A stretch of 24,533 bases of DNA from the NCBI GenBank assembly GCA_051879315.1, contig JBJELW010000049.1, positions 1 to 24,533 of the forward strand. Direction: 5' to 3'. Position numbers and translations under genes: made by a program. Each line of letters starts with the position of its first letter. Position 1 is the first letter of the stretch. The notes beneath the pieces are model-generated. The model saw only the letters and a program-made list of their open reading frames with translations. It was not told the origin of the DNA and did not search any database. This document shows, in pieces, positions 23,607 to 24,533 of the stretch. The stretch is from Roseburia_C sp051879315. GTDB taxonomy: Bacteria > Bacillota > Clostridia > Lachnospirales > Lachnospiraceae.

Positions 23607-24347
23607 ATGGGAGAAAAGATTCTGGAAATCGCTGATTTAAGTAAATCCTTTGGGGATCATGAAGTATTGAGAAAAATTGATATTGCAGTGGAAAAGGGGG
23701 AGGTCATTTGTATCGTGGGTTCTTCCGGTTCCGGAAAGTCCACCCTGCTCCGCTGCATCAATAAGCTGGAGCGTCAGACCTCCGGAAAAATCTTATATCA
23801 CGGAAAAGAAGTTCGTGATGTGCAGAGAGAAATCAATGATTATCGTTCCAAGGTAGGAATGGTATTCCAATCCTTTAACTTATTTAATAATATGACCGTT
23901 CTGGAAAATTGTATGTGCTGCACCAGAAAAGTGCTTCACCTGTCGAAGGAAGAGGCATTTGACCGTGCCATCACTCATCTGAAAGAAGTCGGTATGGCTC
24001 CTTATATCAATGCAAAACCGGCCCAGTTGTCCGGAGGCCAGAAGCAGCGTGTGGCTATCGCAAGATCCCTGTGCATGAACCCGGAGGTTCTCCTCTTCGA
24101 CGAGCCCACCAGTGCATTGGATCCGGAAATGGTGGGAGAAGTTTTGAATGTTATGAAGGATCTGGCTCAGACCGGTCTTACCATGATCATTGTCACCCAC
24201 GAGATGGCATTTGCCAGAGATGTATCCACCCGGACCATTTTCATGGATAAGGGATATGTGGCAGAGGATGCGGCTCCCAGTGAGCTGTTTACCAATCCGA
24301 AAAATCCCAGAACCAGAGAGTTCTTAAGCAGATATTTAGCGGGATAG
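23607..24347 (+). CDS. Amino-acid ABC transporter ATP-binding protein
   Basis: A 246-residue ATPase that powers the transporter at the inner face of the membrane. Walker A is GSSGSGKST (about 38-46), the Q loop VFQSFNLF (about 84-91), the signature LSGGQKQR (about 139-146), Walker B VLLFDEPTSALD (about 161-172) and the switch histidine in IIVTHEM (about 193-199). Close relatives are GlnQ/ArtM-type ATPases. TAGGAGGTG precedes the ATG, and the gene starts 11 nt after the permease stop. All motifs are intact. Confidence 0.95.
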   Translation: MGEKILEIADLSKSFGDHEVLRKIDIAVEKGEVICIVGSSGSGKSTLLRCINKLERQTSGKILYHGKEVRDVQREINDYRSKVGMVFQSFNLFNNMTVLENCMCCTRKVLHLSKEEAFDRAITHLKEVGMAPYINAKPAQLSGGQKQRVAIARSLCMNPEVLLFDEPTSALDPEMVGEVLNVMKDLAQTGLTMIIVTHEMAFARDVSTRTIFMDKGYVAEDAAPSELFTNPKNPRTREFLSRYLAG

Positions 24348-24385
24348 TCGGAACCAACATGAACGCAGTTCATGTTGGTTCCGAC
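24347..24385 (+). terminator. Perfect 18-bp hairpin at the end of the ABC operon
   Basis: GTCGGAACCAACATGAAC, loop GCA, then its exact complement. The first base is the last base of the ATPase stop codon. No T-run follows (AGACTTGG), so it may protect the RNA's 3' end or mark a repeat rather than terminate in the classic way. Confidence 0.5.
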
Positions 24386-24389
24386 AGAC

Positions 24390-24463
24390 TTGGCAGGGAT
24401 TGTCCCCAAAGCAGCGCAAAGCGACCTTTGGGGGCACGCTTGCGGAGCAAGCACGCGTGCCGA
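24390..24463. repeat. Structured dispersed repeat, copy 3
   Basis: Hairpin A (24401-24436) is 35/36 identical to 4241-4276. It is followed by GCTTGC GGA GCAAGC (24438-24452) in place of hairpin B. A short outer stem TTGGCA (24390-24395) / TGCCGA (24458-24463) again encloses two hairpins. The remaining 24464-24533 shows nothing I can name. Confidence 0.65.
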
Positions 24464-24533
24464 TTCCGTGTAAAACAGAAGCATTCCTATAGAACATGAA
24501 ATTTGAAAAAAATAAAATCTCCCCGTATGATGT

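Overview
The window looks like a chromosomal segment of a gut-type Clostridia bacterium, most likely Lachnospiraceae. Support comes from strong AGGAGG-type ribosome sites, many TTGACA/TATAAT-like promoters, intrinsic terminators, a tRNA-Leu without encoded CCA, a SpoVB-like flippase, a two-subunit LacL/LacM beta-galactosidase and a NifS-MnmA pair. This placement is inferred from gene content and style only. The first ~600 nt are clearly more AT-rich than the rest.

Layout. (1) 1-870: a terminator, a RelB/DinJ-type antitoxin on the minus strand with no toxin beside it, and a start-less reading frame ending in perfect heptad repeats. (2) 916-4186: shikimate kinase, a ~160-nt hairpin element, then two overlapping methyltransferase genes, the second an RsmF-like rRNA m5C methylase. 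(3) 4392-7224: an OmpR-type response regulator and a multi-pass histidine kinase, each preceded by a related structured repeat. (4) 7280-8697: a diaminopimelate-decarboxylase-type enzyme, a bidirectional terminator and a convergent tRNA-Leu(CAA). (5) 8794-9951: a palindromic operator, a small XRE regulator, a basic 97-residue partner and an acidic 132-residue protein, the last two of unknown function. (6) 9981-11294, minus strand: a MOP-superfamily flippase. (7) 11371-16531: cysteine desulfurase, MnmA, LacL and LacM, the last three linked by 4-nt and 17-nt overlaps. (8) 16557-21611: an RPE-like epimerase, an IspD/TarI-like cytidylyltransferase, a large LicD-containing fusion protein and a GatD-like polyol-phosphate dehydrogenase. 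(9) 21680-24347: a promoter, a leader with a strong terminator and two further hairpins, then a three-gene polar amino-acid ABC transporter, followed by more hairpins.

How the genes work together. NifS passes sulfur to MnmA for tRNA 2-thiouridine. LacL and LacM form one beta-galactosidase. The epimerase, dehydrogenase and cytidylyltransferase could together make a CDP-activated polyol (ribitol, arabitol or similar), and the LicD fusion could transfer the polyol phosphate to a surface glycan. The LicD superfamily also contains the animal ribitol-phosphate transferases fukutin and FKRP, which makes this cassette the strongest candidate for a little-described system here. Other points of interest are four tryptophan-led 11-residue repeats in the histidine kinase, two long palindromic elements, and the hairpin repeat family with compensating stem changes.
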